Below, in pieces: positions 1 to 8,446 of a stretch of 64,000 nucleotides of DNA; positions within the stretch are counted from its first letter, which is position 1; every line of letters begins with the position of its first letter. The notes under the pieces are model-generated. The model worked only from the letters and a program-made list of their open reading frames with translations, was not told the origin of the DNA and did no database searches. The position numbers and the translations under genes are program-made. Source of the stretch: Eutrophovita sp913057845 (lineage in GTDB: Bacteria > Pseudomonadota > Gammaproteobacteria > Burkholderiales > Eutrophovitaceae); the NCBI GenBank assembly GCA_963925895.1, contig CAWUVH010000004.1, positions 1-64,000 on the forward strand, given 5' to 3'.

Positions 1-38
1 AAAGAGATGGTAAAAGATAGCAAATAATCAATTCAAAT

Positions 39-391
39 CTTTTTTGTATCCCCCAAGCTACCTATAGATCACCTTACCCTGTGTAGACCCTCCCCCGGGG
101 TGTTTAAGTCTCACTAGAAATACATCTAGTCTTCCTAATTAGATAATTAAAAAAGGGTGAGAACCCCAGAACAGTCTATGCCTCTGGAGGAGTGAGGCGA
201 TCGCTATATAACCGAGATTAAGACTGCCTGAGGTCCCCTAGGAAGAAGAGAGGAGTGGTTAGATTAACGAGGTGATGTGGTTGTAGAAGGGCAGTGGTGG
301 GGCGATTGTGTGGCTGACTAGATCAGGTTTATTGTTTTGCAAGTTAAAGAAAAGTGTTTAGTATCTGGAGAGGTAGAGGAATTTATTCGAG
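39..391 (+). repeat. Long dispersed repeat, copy A (candidate structured RNA)
   Basis: This stretch is an imperfect direct copy of 8079-8413. It starts with the ~65-bp module (39-106) and continues for about 285 bp of extra homology. Four nested helices can be drawn and are kept in both copies: 131-137 with 239-245 (CTTCCTA/TAGGAAG), 162-168 with 229-235, 173-177 with 221-225 (AGTCT/AGACT) and 180-184 with 194-198 (GCCTC/GAGGC). No ORF accounts for it. It lies upstream of the cassette starting at 569. The RNA reading is an inference; a mobile-element end is the main alternative. Confidence 0.6.
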
Positions 392-568
392 TCCCAGTAC
401 TACTGGTTCCTGCAACCAAGCTGCAAAATCTATTACAAATTGTCTTCAGCTTGAAAACCCGATCACGTGTAGCTGCATTGAAGTCAGCATAATCAGTTAG
501 TAACTTAGGTCAATAACTTGAAATAGTTCCTCTATATATGGTGTGTCGAATGATATGGTTAGAATAAT
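392..568. other. Intergenic stretch before three-gene cassette
   Basis: No gene, hairpin terminator or convincing promoter was found between the end of the long repeat and the first cassette gene. The start codon at 569 lacks a clear Shine-Dalgarno sequence. Confidence 0.4.
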
Positions 569-1078
569 ATGACGGAAGAGCAACTAGTAAATTTATGGTT
601 TGTACTTGGAGGAGCAAGTCTACTCCTTCTCTTTATAGGCGCATTAACTGACAAAGTTACCGTCTACCGCGATTACATAGACCTTGGTTGGTCACTCTCA
701 CTTATTTTTACCCCATTCATTAGTACCTTTTTAGTCATCTTTATTGCCAATGATCAAGCCGACCCTTGGGTCTTTGCGACAGAGGTTTTGGTAGGGCAAG
801 TCATTCTGTTTTTTACTGCCATAACTATGGGATGGTCGACTATATCAACCTACCGCATGTCTATAGAGGATAACGGTCTCACCCTTGGGATTTTCGTTGG
901 GACTGCGAAGCTACTGATAGCAATCATCATTTCTTTCTGTGCGATAGCGCTTGTGCGGTATTTGTTCAGAGACAAACGGAAGCTTGGGCATGTCGCAATA
1001 TTTTTCATCTTATTTGGAATTTTTGGATGGGTCCTTAAGGTTCTTATAAATGGAGCCAGAACTGGCAAAGCCATATAA
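569..1078 (+). CDS. Unknown multi-pass membrane protein
   Basis: The 169-residue protein is not recognised as a member of a known family. Four hydrophobic stretches look like membrane segments, at about residues 9-27, 37-60, 70-92 and 108-132, with another hydrophobic stretch near 140-160, so it is probably an inner-membrane protein. It is the first of three closely spaced genes on the same strand (36-bp gap to the next), probably one transcript. The cassette sits between two copies of a ~65-bp repeat module (39-106 and 2625-2690) at the left of a tRNA-Ser-associated island. The start codon has no clear ribosome binding site, so a downstream start is possible. Confidence 0.6.
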   Translation: MTEEQLVNLWFVLGGASLLLLFIGALTDKVTVYRDYIDLGWSLSLIFTPFISTFLVIFIANDQADPWVFATEVLVGQVILFFTAITMGWSTISTYRMSIEDNGLTLGIFVGTAKLLIAIIISFCAIALVRYLFRDKRKLGHVAIFFILFGIFGWVLKVLINGARTGKAI

Positions 1079-1114
1079 ATCAGGAAAATGAATAACTAGG
1101 AGTATATTTAAGGC

Positions 1115-1717
1115 ATGGATAATAATAAAAATATGGCATCCTCGGTGGACATCCCAGAGAACATTCAAAACTTTGAACCGTTACTCTCTCAACTCGGTTG
1201 GGAAGAAAAATTCGTGCTTTTGGTAGGTCTACTTGCCTTATATGGAGATGGCGAATTCTCCGAAAGTGAAATCGTAACGTTTAGAGAAATTATCGAAGAG
1301 TTAGAGTTTACCCCAAGCTCATTAATTCATCGGGATCCGACAGATGAGGAGCTTTGTTTAGAGGAAAAAGTTGCATGGGCCTTAAACCTCATACGATCCA
1401 GTTTTACTAATTCCGAACACTTCACCGAAGACGATATCTTCGAGTTTTTCAAAGAAATAACTGCATCAATTGAAGCAGACTTTAATAACGACATACCAGA
1501 TAAGCAAGACCGGGTAACTTATTCTAACAAACTAAAACAAGCATTAACCGATATTGCTGAGGCAGACGGAACAATTTCTGACAAGGAAAAGGAACTTATT
1601 TCTACATTTTCAAAAGCTTCCAGCTTCCAACTAAATTTTCGTGACTGGATGGTTGGAATTGGGTTATTAGGAGCAGTTGGATACGGCTTTTACAAACTTA
1701 TCGTATGGATATTTTAG
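1115..1717 (+). CDS. TerB-like helical protein with C-terminal membrane anchor
   Basis: This 200-residue acidic, helical protein carries two TerB-like motifs. One is near residues 33-48 (LLALYGDGEFSESE), and the second, near 148-160 (IAEADGTISDKEKE), matches the typical aDG.is..E signature of TerB/DjlA-type domains. A hydrophobic C-terminal segment (about 178-199) suggests a tail-anchored membrane protein. An AGGAG lies 13 bp and an AAGG closer upstream of the ATG. It is the middle gene of a three-gene cassette. TerB-type domains often occur in envelope-stress and phage-resistance loci; applying that role here is inference only. Confidence 0.6.
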   Translation: MDNNKNMASSVDIPENIQNFEPLLSQLGWEEKFVLLVGLLALYGDGEFSESEIVTFREIIEELEFTPSSLIHRDPTDEELCLEEKVAWALNLIRSSFTNSEHFTEDDIFEFFKEITASIEADFNNDIPDKQDRVTYSNKLKQALTDIAEADGTISDKEKELISTFSKASSFQLNFRDWMVGIGLLGAVGYGFYKLIVWIF

Positions 1718-1735
1718 TATTGGGAGAAATCTAAG

Positions 1736-2563
1736 ATGGCACGCAGAAGAAGTTACTTTTCAAAATCAAATCAAAACGATCTAGCTGGAGTTTTTTTAAA
1801 CAATTGCATAGCATCCCAACAAAAATCAAAGAAAGCAGAAAAAGCAGCAATAGATAGAGTTCTTAGAGAAGAAGAACGAGAAAGAGTAAGGTTTGCTAGA
1901 GAAGAAGAACGAAAAAGAGTAAGGCTTGCTAAAGAACGAGAACGAGAAAGAGCAAGACTTGCTAACGAACGAGCAAAATTTAATCAAAAAACTACGGCAG
2001 TTGCAACACGACTGGAGTTGGAATTTGAAAAAATAGACCTACACCCAGGAAAGCAAACCATAGCAACTATTGCCATAAAAGCAGTTCAAGCAAGTGTTTC
2101 ACCAGCAAAGGCAAAATCTTATTATATCGACGGCATGGAAGATACGCTTGCACAATCCTGTGCTGTTGATTTCCTTGAACTAAAAATTGGTTCAGAGTAT
2201 CAACACCTTGTGGGGTATCCGTTAATGGTCGATATCGTAAAAAACTGTAGACCTCAAAAAGATGCTGAACAAGACAAAAGCTACATGGAACTCAAATCAG
2301 AAATTGACAATGAAATAAAAGAACTCATTGCTAAGGCACAGAGAGAGGTTGAACGGGAGAAAGTGGTAAACGCATTGTTCACGGCAAAACTAATGTTTAA
2401 AGATGAACTGGGAGAGTTTTTTGATCTAATCGAAGAGAATGACTGGGGTAAGGAAGAATCAATAAATTCAGATATTTACAAAGAACGTATTGCAAACAAG
2501 GCAAAGTATGTGCTGGAAGTCCAGTCGCAAATCACACCAATTAAGTTATCTAGAGCTGATTAA
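1736..2563 (+). CDS. Charged coiled-coil protein of unknown function
   Basis: The 275-residue protein is not recognised. Residues about 30-85 are a strongly basic/acidic coiled coil built on repeats of the type REEERERVR/RLAKERERE, encoded by near-repetitive DNA at 1860-1975. The rest is a soluble helical region of about 190 residues, rich in Lys and Glu, with no membrane segment. A GGGAG lies 10 bp before the ATG. It is the last gene of the cassette, 18 bp after the TerB-like gene, and is followed by the repeat module at 2625-2690. Confidence 0.55.
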   Translation: MARRRSYFSKSNQNDLAGVFLNNCIASQQKSKKAEKAAIDRVLREEERERVRFAREEERKRVRLAKERERERARLANERAKFNQKTTAVATRLELEFEKIDLHPGKQTIATIAIKAVQASVSPAKAKSYYIDGMEDTLAQSCAVDFLELKIGSEYQHLVGYPLMVDIVKNCRPQKDAEQDKSYMELKSEIDNEIKELIAKAQREVEREKVVNALFTAKLMFKDELGEFFDLIEENDWGKEESINSDIYKERIANKAKYVLEVQSQITPIKLSRAD

Positions 2564-2624
2564 TTTATGAGCCTGAAAGAACAATCGGATGAGAGATTTG
2601 TTGGATAGTAAGGCATCTTCACTA

Positions 2625-2690
2625 TTTTTTGTATCTCCCAAGCTACCTATAGATCACGTAACCCTGTGTAGACCCTCCCCCGGGGTGTTT
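2625..2690 (+). repeat. ~65-bp dispersed module, copy 2
   Basis: Nearly identical to 39-106 and 9974-10043, and related to 8079-8139. It begins with a T-run, contains CTAC...GTAG complementary tetramers and ends in a CCCCCGGGGTGTTT core that can fold as ACCC(7-nt loop)GGGT. This copy lacks the long extension and is followed by a GGGGGTGGAATAAA tail resembling that after copy 4. Function unknown. Confidence 0.7.
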
Positions 2691-2735
2691 GGGGGTGGAA
2701 TAAAGGGTACAAATTGGTACAAGGGTGTGGTACAA

Positions 2736-2826
2736 AGCCAGAAATCATGACTTTGTAACTCATTGATTTATATAGATTAAATCAATTGAAAATAGGGTGG
2801 CGGAGAGTGAGGGATTCAAACCCTCG
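2736..2826. repeat. Attachment-site repeat: tRNA-Ser 3' end copy
   Basis: About 90 bp that closely match 11101-11190, including the last ~35 nt of the tRNA-Ser(GGA) gene (CCA end and T arm). Only the 3' part of the tRNA is present and the match stops within the variable region, so this is not a functional tRNA. This is the expected scar of integrase-mediated insertion at a tRNA 3' end and marks one boundary of an ~8.4-kb island. The CDS beginning on its right flank runs on the minus strand. Confidence 0.8.
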
Positions 2827-2884
2827 ATAGGGGTATAACGATACTCCGTTTTTAAACCTAGAGTTACCTCATGTATGAATGTTT

Positions 2885-3796
2885 TTATTTTAGACGAGGG
2901 ACTACTAAAAGACGATTGATGGGCATTGAGAATCGTCCTTTTCTTTCTACATCCCCACTAGTTTTTGATACTGCGAGTAGGTTAGATAGCTCTGAAAGCA
3001 TTGTCCTGCGGATCTCTGGCGGTAGGATGAATGCAGCATAAAAAAACCCTGCAGCAGTTTCGGCCATTTCAGTAACGGGTCCCTCCATGGACACCACACT
3101 GCTTTCGACAGTTACTTTTGCTTCCGGAAAAACCGCACGTACAAGATGACTTAAGCTATCTGTGCCACGTATTCGTGGATCGCCTAAATCTATTTCGCCA
3201 TAACTGGGTAGTTCAGCTTGCACATATCCATAGATTAAATCGTGCACATCAGCATATCCTGGCGCCGAATTCATTGGTCCATCGACTAACGCTGCGAAAC
3301 GTCCGCCGGAGGATAGCACACGACGAACTTCATTTAGCACTGGAGCAATTGGATTCATTAGTGTCAATGCCCAATGGCAAAGTACCACATCGATCGATTC
3401 ATCCTTGATCGCTGTCAAATCCTGAGCGTTTAATTCAATTAGATCAACCGCACTATCTGGCAGACGGGCCTTAGCAAGTGCTAATTCTTCAGGAGACATA
3501 TCTACTCCCTTTAATTGCAGCTTTGTATGGCGATCGTATAAGATTTTTAATAACGGTCCCGATCCGCAGGCAAGATCCAGCACACGGGTACCATCGATAT
3601 CAGGCACAACCTCAGCCAACCATTCATAACTATTGCGTCCGGTCCCATCGCGGCAGGTGCTTGCGCACGTCTCAGTGAAACCTGTATTGCGTTGATGCAC
3701 AGTTCTTAGATGGGCCAGTAGCGCTGTAGCGTCGGGGTGCTGATTTAGAGCAAGACTGTCGGTCCAGGTCGAGTTTAGGCCGCTCTGATCATTCAT
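2885..3796 (-). CDS. Class I SAM-dependent methyltransferase
   Basis: The ~303-residue protein has a class I methyltransferase core: motif I (VLDLACGSGP) in the N-terminal third, the acidic ribose-binding turn (GVDMS) after it, and LCHWALTLM as the post-motif region. The substrate cannot be read from the sequence. I chose the ATG at 3796 over an upstream TTG (3835) because the extra residues are Lys-rich and not family-like. It lies 86 bp downstream of a PhyH-type oxygenase on the same strand and close to an EgtD-type methyltransferase, so the three may act on one small metabolite; this is inference. Confidence 0.8.
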   Translation of the reverse strand: MNDQSGLNSTWTDSLALNQHPDATALLAHLRTVHQRNTGFTETCASTCRDGTGRNSYEWLAEVVPDIDGTRVLDLACGSGPLLKILYDRHTKLQLKGVDMSPEELALAKARLPDSAVDLIELNAQDLTAIKDESIDVVLCHWALTLMNPIAPVLNEVRRVLSSGGRFAALVDGPMNSAPGYADVHDLIYGYVQAELPSYGEIDLGDPRIRGTDSLSHLVRAVFPEAKVTVESSVVSMEGPVTEMAETAAGFFYAAFILPPEIRRTMLSELSNLLAVSKTSGDVERKGRFSMPINRLLVVPRLK

Positions 3797-3881
3797 ATTT
3801 TTTATCTTTTTTAGGCATTTAGAAAGTAATATCAACTAATCAGCTCGTCTATCTGATGTTTGAGCACTACGATAGTATCAT

Positions 3882-4880
3882 TCAGGGTTTATCACTAATT
3901 GGCCAACAAATTGGATTTAGGGGGCTAACAGCAACGTCGCCTGGTTTTACATTGGGCATGAATTTCTGCCAGTCACCAGAAACCATTGTAGGCGCATTCA
4001 TCACCCGCGCTCCATCTCTATAATAAGTATTGGCTAGAGCAATCCGGCTACGGTTAGTATGGTTCCGTGAGGCGGTATGAAAATTTAAATTATGATGAAA
4101 ACTAACTTCGCCTAACTCGAATGGAGTTTCATTTACGGCTACCCGATTTTGTGAAAAAACTTCTGACACCCCACGGTCATAGCCGGTGCCAGTCTTTTCA
4201 AATGTAACAGCATTAACTATCTTGTGGACGTCGAGCGGGTAGGCAAAAGAGAGCGGTCCCATCTCAAGTGGGATGGGTTGCGCTGGTGCCCAAGCGGTAA
4301 CCACGTCATTGGTATCTAATGGGAAATGATGGTCATCGAAGTGCCATGGTGTTCGACCACAACCAGCTTGTTTTGCTAGAACATTGTCATGGTAAAGTCT
4401 AACTGCAGGTACTTTAAGCAGATTTGCTGAAATTTGTCCCAGACGTGGTGATAGTACATAGGCACGTAGTAGTGAGTTTTCGGGCCAGATCATTTCTAGA
4501 CTCAGAAACCGGTTATGTGCTCCTTTATCGGGATCAACATCAAATTCTTTTTTTAATAGTTTAATTAATTCAGCTCTAAGTTTTAGCACGGCGCCAGGTG
4601 AGAAAACCTTCTTGAGTTTGATGAAACCATTTGTTCTAAAAAAATCGATTTCATCATTTGTCAAAGGATAAGGCTCGGCCAGTTCGGACATAACCTCATC
4701 GTCACTGGGGATTGCAACATTAGGTAACGGTTCGGCAATGATCAGCGTATCTTCTTTAACGTCGTTCTCTGCAAGACTGACATACCAATCCCACCAGGCT
4801 TGGTTATCCTTATCCCAAGGCTTACTGATATCGGTAGCATCAGTTGTTTTAGAATTTAACTTGTCTTGAGAGGCTATCAT
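3882..4880 (-). CDS. PhyH-family Fe(II)/2-oxoglutarate dioxygenase
   Basis: The 332-residue protein resembles phytanoyl-CoA/ectoine hydroxylase-type dioxygenases. The first iron ligands are visible in TPWHFDDHHFPLD (HxD), and a distal His followed by a 2-oxoglutarate-binding Arg fits FHTASRNHTNRSRIA near the C-terminus. The fold usually hydroxylates small polar metabolites; the substrate here is unknown. It lies between a methyltransferase gene and an egtD-like gene on the same strand inside the tRNA-Ser island, suggesting shared involvement in a modified amino-acid or betaine pathway. Confidence 0.85.
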   Translation of the reverse strand: MIASQDKLNSKTTDATDISKPWDKDNQAWWDWYVSLAENDVKEDTLIIAEPLPNVAIPSDDEVMSELAEPYPLTNDEIDFFRTNGFIKLKKVFSPGAVLKLRAELIKLLKKEFDVDPDKGAHNRFLSLEMIWPENSLLRAYVLSPRLGQISANLLKVPAVRLYHDNVLAKQAGCGRTPWHFDDHHFPLDTNDVVTAWAPAQPIPLEMGPLSFAYPLDVHKIVNAVTFEKTGTGYDRGVSEVFSQNRVAVNETPFELGEVSFHHNLNFHTASRNHTNRSRIALANTYYRDGARVMNAPTMVSGDWQKFMPNVKPGDVAVSPLNPICWPISDKP

Positions 4881-4900
4881 TCAGCTTTATTTATACACAG

Positions 4901-5113
4901 TTATCTTGCTATTTGTAAGCGCAAACTTTGACCTGAGTTGCCCATTTCGTCGGGAAAAGAGTCTCGTTTGTTAAAGCCTACGTCTATAACTAAATGTTGA
5001 TCTTCTTGTTTTGCGCGCTCTCTTCCTACCTCGCTTGTGCCAGACAGTCCTCTAGGCGCAGGTGGATGAGATCGATTGAGTACTCTCTTGAGCGTTAAAA
5101 CGATGCTATCAGC
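4901..5113 (-). pseudogene. Possible remnant of an unidentified gene
   Basis: A 71-codon open frame without a start codon, ending at a TAA at 4901-4903, fills the gap between the PhyH gene and egtD on their strand. Its translation (for example LVIDVGFNKRDSFPDEMG) was not recognised. It may be a decayed gene end or chance. Confidence 0.25.
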
Positions 5114-5143
5114 TCATCTGATGAAAGGGTTTGGTTCTTGATT

Positions 5144-6091
5144 TCATTCGGCATATATCACAGCGAAATAATTCTTTGGATCAGTCCATATTTGAGTTCT
5201 CACAAAGCCGGCATTTTTTAATAATTCACTAATTGCTTCAACCGTGTACTTGTGAGAGTTCTCAGTGTGTATCAGGTCTCCCTTATTAAGGACTTTAGAA
5301 TTTCCAGGCCATGTAACAGTTACTTTCTCGAGAGTTTCAAGAAAAAGTTCAACTCTGTTTTCTGTGTGATTAATTATTACCTTATGATCGAATTGATCAA
5401 TGTCGAAGTTAGATCCTAAGGTTGAATTAACCGAGTTTAAAATATTAAGATTAAAAGCAGCCGTTATTTTTAGAGGATCGTCATATGCTAATTTCAAAAT
5501 AGCGTCTTCCTTCATCAGGTCAACGCCAAATAATAGTCCGCCGCCTTTAGCTTGATTCTTAATTTGACGAAGTAGATGAAGTGCTTCGGAAGTTAGAAAA
5601 TTTCCTATGCTGGAACCAGGGTAAAAAAAGATCCGTTTGGTCTTGGAAATAGATTCAGGAATCAATATTTGATTTGAAAAATCCATACCCATGCATTGCA
5701 TCTCGATGTGTGGGTATTTACCTGCCAATTTTGTTACCGCATCTTTTAGGTACTCGATTGAAAAATCAATAGCTAAATAGTTTGAAGGCTTGAGAGAGTT
5801 GAAAAAAGATTCTGCTTTCTGGCAATTTCCAGCACCTAAGTCAATTAAGGTACCTCCAACGCCAATCGCATCGATGATTTGGTTTTCAAAGCGGGAGAAA
5901 ATATCTTTCTCAGTGTTGGTTGGGTAGTACTCAGACAGTAAGGTTATGGCAGTAAATAGATGCGAACCTAGAGGGTCGTATAAAAATTTTGGAGAAATTG
6001 ATGGTGAGTCTGCTAATAGGCCGATCTCTATCTCACGAGCAAGATCATGATGGCCCGTTGAGTTATTTTCTAATATGGTGGGGGATTGCAT
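5144..6091 (-). CDS. egtD: L-histidine N-alpha-methyltransferase (EgtD family)
   Basis: EgtD makes hercynine (trimethylhistidine) from histidine and three SAM molecules, the first step of ergothioneine synthesis. The 315 residues match the family length (~320). Recognisable elements are FLYDPLGSHLF near residue 40, the SAM loop LIDLGAGNCQKAESF near 81-95, FYPGSSIGNF near 155 and the C-terminal IWTDPKNYFAVIY. Homologues that methylate other amino acids exist, so the substrate is inferred. It has no egtB beside it; intact egtB is at 60674-61912, next to a decayed second egtD end with the same C-terminal motif. The gene lies in the tRNA-Ser island. Confidence 0.9.
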   Translation of the reverse strand: MQSPTILENNSTGHHDLAREIEIGLLADSPSISPKFLYDPLGSHLFTAITLLSEYYPTNTEKDIFSRFENQIIDAIGVGGTLIDLGAGNCQKAESFFNSLKPSNYLAIDFSIEYLKDAVTKLAGKYPHIEMQCMGMDFSNQILIPESISKTKRIFFYPGSSIGNFLTSEALHLLRQIKNQAKGGGLLFGVDLMKEDAILKLAYDDPLKITAAFNLNILNSVNSTLGSNFDIDQFDHKVIINHTENRVELFLETLEKVTVTWPGNSKVLNKGDLIHTENSHKYTVEAISELLKNAGFVRTQIWTDPKNYFAVIYAE

Positions 6092-6638
6092 ATGGTCACT
6101 TTAGAATAAAGTTAATTGGGACAATGATAAGTTTGATAGGTTCTGTTCCTTGATTTTATACGGATTCAATCAAGGAAAAACAGGGTGGCGGAGAGTAATG
6201 GACTCTCTGTCGAGAGTCTTTAAAGTCTTGTAATCGTTCATATTATTTAATCTATAAGTAAAACATGTTACACGTATAGCTTACACAAACGTGAAAATCT
6301 ATATGCCACCATTCATTCAAAAATGTTTCAATCTCTATTACGCTCGGCTCCGTATTTCAGTGGAGCTTAGAGAGCATTTCAAGAAACGAGATTTTTTTAA
6401 AATTCAGGAACCGCTAGTATAACCGAAGCTGAGTCCAAAGCCCTTATCGTCTTGGCTGGTTGGAAAAGACAGATCGCTGCCGCGCGCGTCTTGTCTCGAG
6501 TCCGACCATGATTTCAGGTGAGTTTCACAAATTTATGCCGGCAATCGAACCAGGAGATATCATCGACAGTGAATACAATCCTGTATGCTATTCATGCACT
6601 GATTAACTCGCAAAAGAGAATGTTTTGGATAGGTCTTT
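6092..6638. other. 547-bp gap with degraded attachment-site copy
   Basis: No intact gene was found. Positions 6147-6200 align with the tRNA-Ser-associated repeat (GATTTAT..GATTAAATC.. followed by GGGTGGCGGAGAGT), although the T-arm part is replaced by a perfect hairpin GACTCTC/GAGAGTC (6201-6218). The rest contains no recognised element. Confidence 0.5.
6147..6218. repeat. Degraded third tRNA-Ser-type attachment repeat
   Basis: The motif GGGTGGCGGAGAGT is kept exactly (6183-6196) and is preceded by a diverged version of the AT-rich flank seen at 2761-2795 and 11124-11158. It splits the island into a left half (methyltransferase, PhyH, egtD) and a right half (MFS to HNH-HIT), consistent with successive insertions. 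Confidence 0.5.
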
Positions 6639-7946
6639 ATGAGTCAGTCTGAAAAACAAACATTCGGTTTTAGTCATGCGGATTCACCACGTCTAATGAC
6701 TATGATCGCGCTCATTATCGCAGGAGAGGCTATATTCTCCCTACCGTTTCACGTAACCCGATTCTTTCGTCCCACATTCTTGGAAGTTTTTGAGTTCAGT
6801 AACATGCAGTTGGGGCTTGTCCAAGCTTCCTATGGCGTGATTGCAATGTTGGCGTATTTTCCGGGTGGGCAGCTCGCCGATATGTTTTCTGCGCGCAAAC
6901 TCTTAGCCGCGTCGCTGATCGCGACAGGGCTTGGCGGACTCTACTTCGCGCAGATTCCAACCTACCAAGGCCTGCACTTACTCTTTGGCTTTTGGGGGTT
7001 TACCACCATCCTGTTATTTTGGGGCGCGCTGATTCGTGCCACTCGCGAGTGGGGCGCAGACTCGGCCCAAGGGCGCGCCTTCGGCATATTAGATGGTGGC
7101 CGCGGGTTATTTGCGGCATTGATTGGCGTGATCGCGGTTTTTGTCTTACGTAGCTTTTTTCCCGACGATGTGGCAATGGCCACTGATGTTGAGCGTATTT
7201 TGGCGCTTCAGTATGTGATTTATTGTTATACGTTTTTCACTTTTTTGGCAGTGCCTTTAGTTTGGCTGTGCGTGCCCGAACCGGCAGTGGGTCTAGTAAA
7301 CGCGAATTTATTCGCCAACAGGCCAGGCCTGTTGCGGCGTACGATCGATGTCATGAGATTACCAACCGTTTGGTTACAATCACTCATCATTGTAGCGGCC
7401 TACGTGGGGTACAAGGGTATCGACAATTATTCTCTGTTTGCCTATACCGCTTATGCGTTGAATGAAGTTGAAGCCGCTGAGTTGACTGCCTATAGCGTTT
7501 GGATACGCCCTCTTGCTGCCGTTGGTGCTGGTCTTCTGGCGGACCGTATTTTGCCGTCTAGGGCAACAGCCTTATGCTTTGCACTTATGATATTTTGTTT
7601 TGGGTTTCTCTCTTTAGATACCCCAAATGTGTCCCTGATTTGGATTCTGTTCGCCAATGTGATTGTCACTAGTGCCGCCGTATTTGGGTTGCGCGGCATC
7701 TATTTTGCGATGTTCGAGGAGGGTCACGTGCCAGCCCTCGAAACGGGCACCGCGACAGGGCTGGTTTCTGTCATTGGTTTTACGCCGGATATTTTTATGG
7801 GCCCTATGTCCGGATGGATTTTGGACCGCTCTCCGGGTTTGCAAGGTCATCAAGACTTTTATCTTCTGATGGCTTGCTTCGCTTTTCTCGGACTACTTGC
7901 AAGTGTGTTGTTTGGTCGTATCGCAAGAAAGCCTGCGCGCAGCTGA
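6639..7946 (+). CDS. MFS transporter, NarK/YihN-like
   Basis: The 435-residue protein has about 12 hydrophobic segments and a major-facilitator loop 2-3 signature (GGQLADMFSARKL near residue 88). The motif RAFGILDGGRG in the N-terminal half resembles bacterial sugar-acid or sulfonate MFS carriers such as YihN; the substrate is not known. It is a stand-alone gene in the tRNA-Ser island, downstream of a degraded attachment repeat and followed by the second long repeat. Its DNA looks more GC-rich than the AT-rich neighbours at 1-6 kb, in line with a separate origin. Confidence 0.85.
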   Translation: MSQSEKQTFGFSHADSPRLMTMIALIIAGEAIFSLPFHVTRFFRPTFLEVFEFSNMQLGLVQASYGVIAMLAYFPGGQLADMFSARKLLAASLIATGLGGLYFAQIPTYQGLHLLFGFWGFTTILLFWGALIRATREWGADSAQGRAFGILDGGRGLFAALIGVIAVFVLRSFFPDDVAMATDVERILALQYVIYCYTFFTFLAVPLVWLCVPEPAVGLVNANLFANRPGLLRRTIDVMRLPTVWLQSLIIVAAYVGYKGIDNYSLFAYTAYALNEVEAAELTAYSVWIRPLAAVGAGLLADRILPSRATALCFALMIFCFGFLSLDTPNVSLIWILFANVIVTSAAVFGLRGIYFAMFEEGHVPALETGTATGLVSVIGFTPDIFMGPMSGWILDRSPGLQGHQDFYLLMACFAFLGLLASVLFGRIARKPARS

Positions 7947-8446
7947 ACCAAAAGTGCAATCGAGCAACATTCGACTAGCAAGCGACTCACAACTAGATGC
8001 AAAAAAACGCATTAGTCGATTTGTCCTTCCTTTGTACAACTTTGTAATGCGCGAGTTGCTTTAATTCCACTTATTAAATGTCTGCCAAGCTACCTATAGA
8101 CCACGTAACCCTGTGTAGACCGTCCCCCAGGGGTGTTTAGCTCTTATAGAAAATATCTTGAGTCTTCCTAATTAGATAATCAAAAAAAGGTGAGAACCTC
8201 ATAGCGGTCTATGCCTCTGGAGGAGTGAGGCCCGATCGCTACATAACCGACATTAAGATTGCCTGAGGTTATCTAGGAAGTAGATGAGAGTGTCTAGATT
8301 ATCGTGGCCGTAGTGAGACAGTAGTGTGGCGATTGGGTGGCTTTCTAGATCAGGTTTTTAAAGTTACAGAAACGCGTTTATTATGTGGAGATGTAGAGCA
8401 AGAAGTTATTGAGTTAAATTTGAATAAATGAGGGGTTGAGGGGATT
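7947..8446. other. 500-bp gap, mostly long repeat copy B
   Basis: No protein-coding gene. The first ~130 bp after the MFS gene hold nothing recognisable; the rest is repeat copy B and the short leader of the next gene. Confidence 0.5.
8079..8413 (+). repeat. Long dispersed repeat, copy B (candidate structured RNA)
   Basis: Imperfect direct copy of 39-391. All four helices of copy A can be drawn: 8164-8170 with 8274-8280, 8195-8201 with 8264-8270 (fully paired here, two mismatches in copy A), 8206-8210 with 8256-8260 and 8213-8217 with 8227-8231. In the third helix the A-U and G-C pairs of copy A become G-U pairs only if the plus strand is read as RNA, which favours a plus-strand transcript. 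The repeat ends 33 bp before a small secreted-protein gene, so a leader role is possible. Confidence 0.6.

Noticed and set aside
2788..2836. A second functional tRNA-Ser at 2.8 kb
   Set aside because: Only the 3' end is present; the anticodon and acceptor 5' strand are missing.
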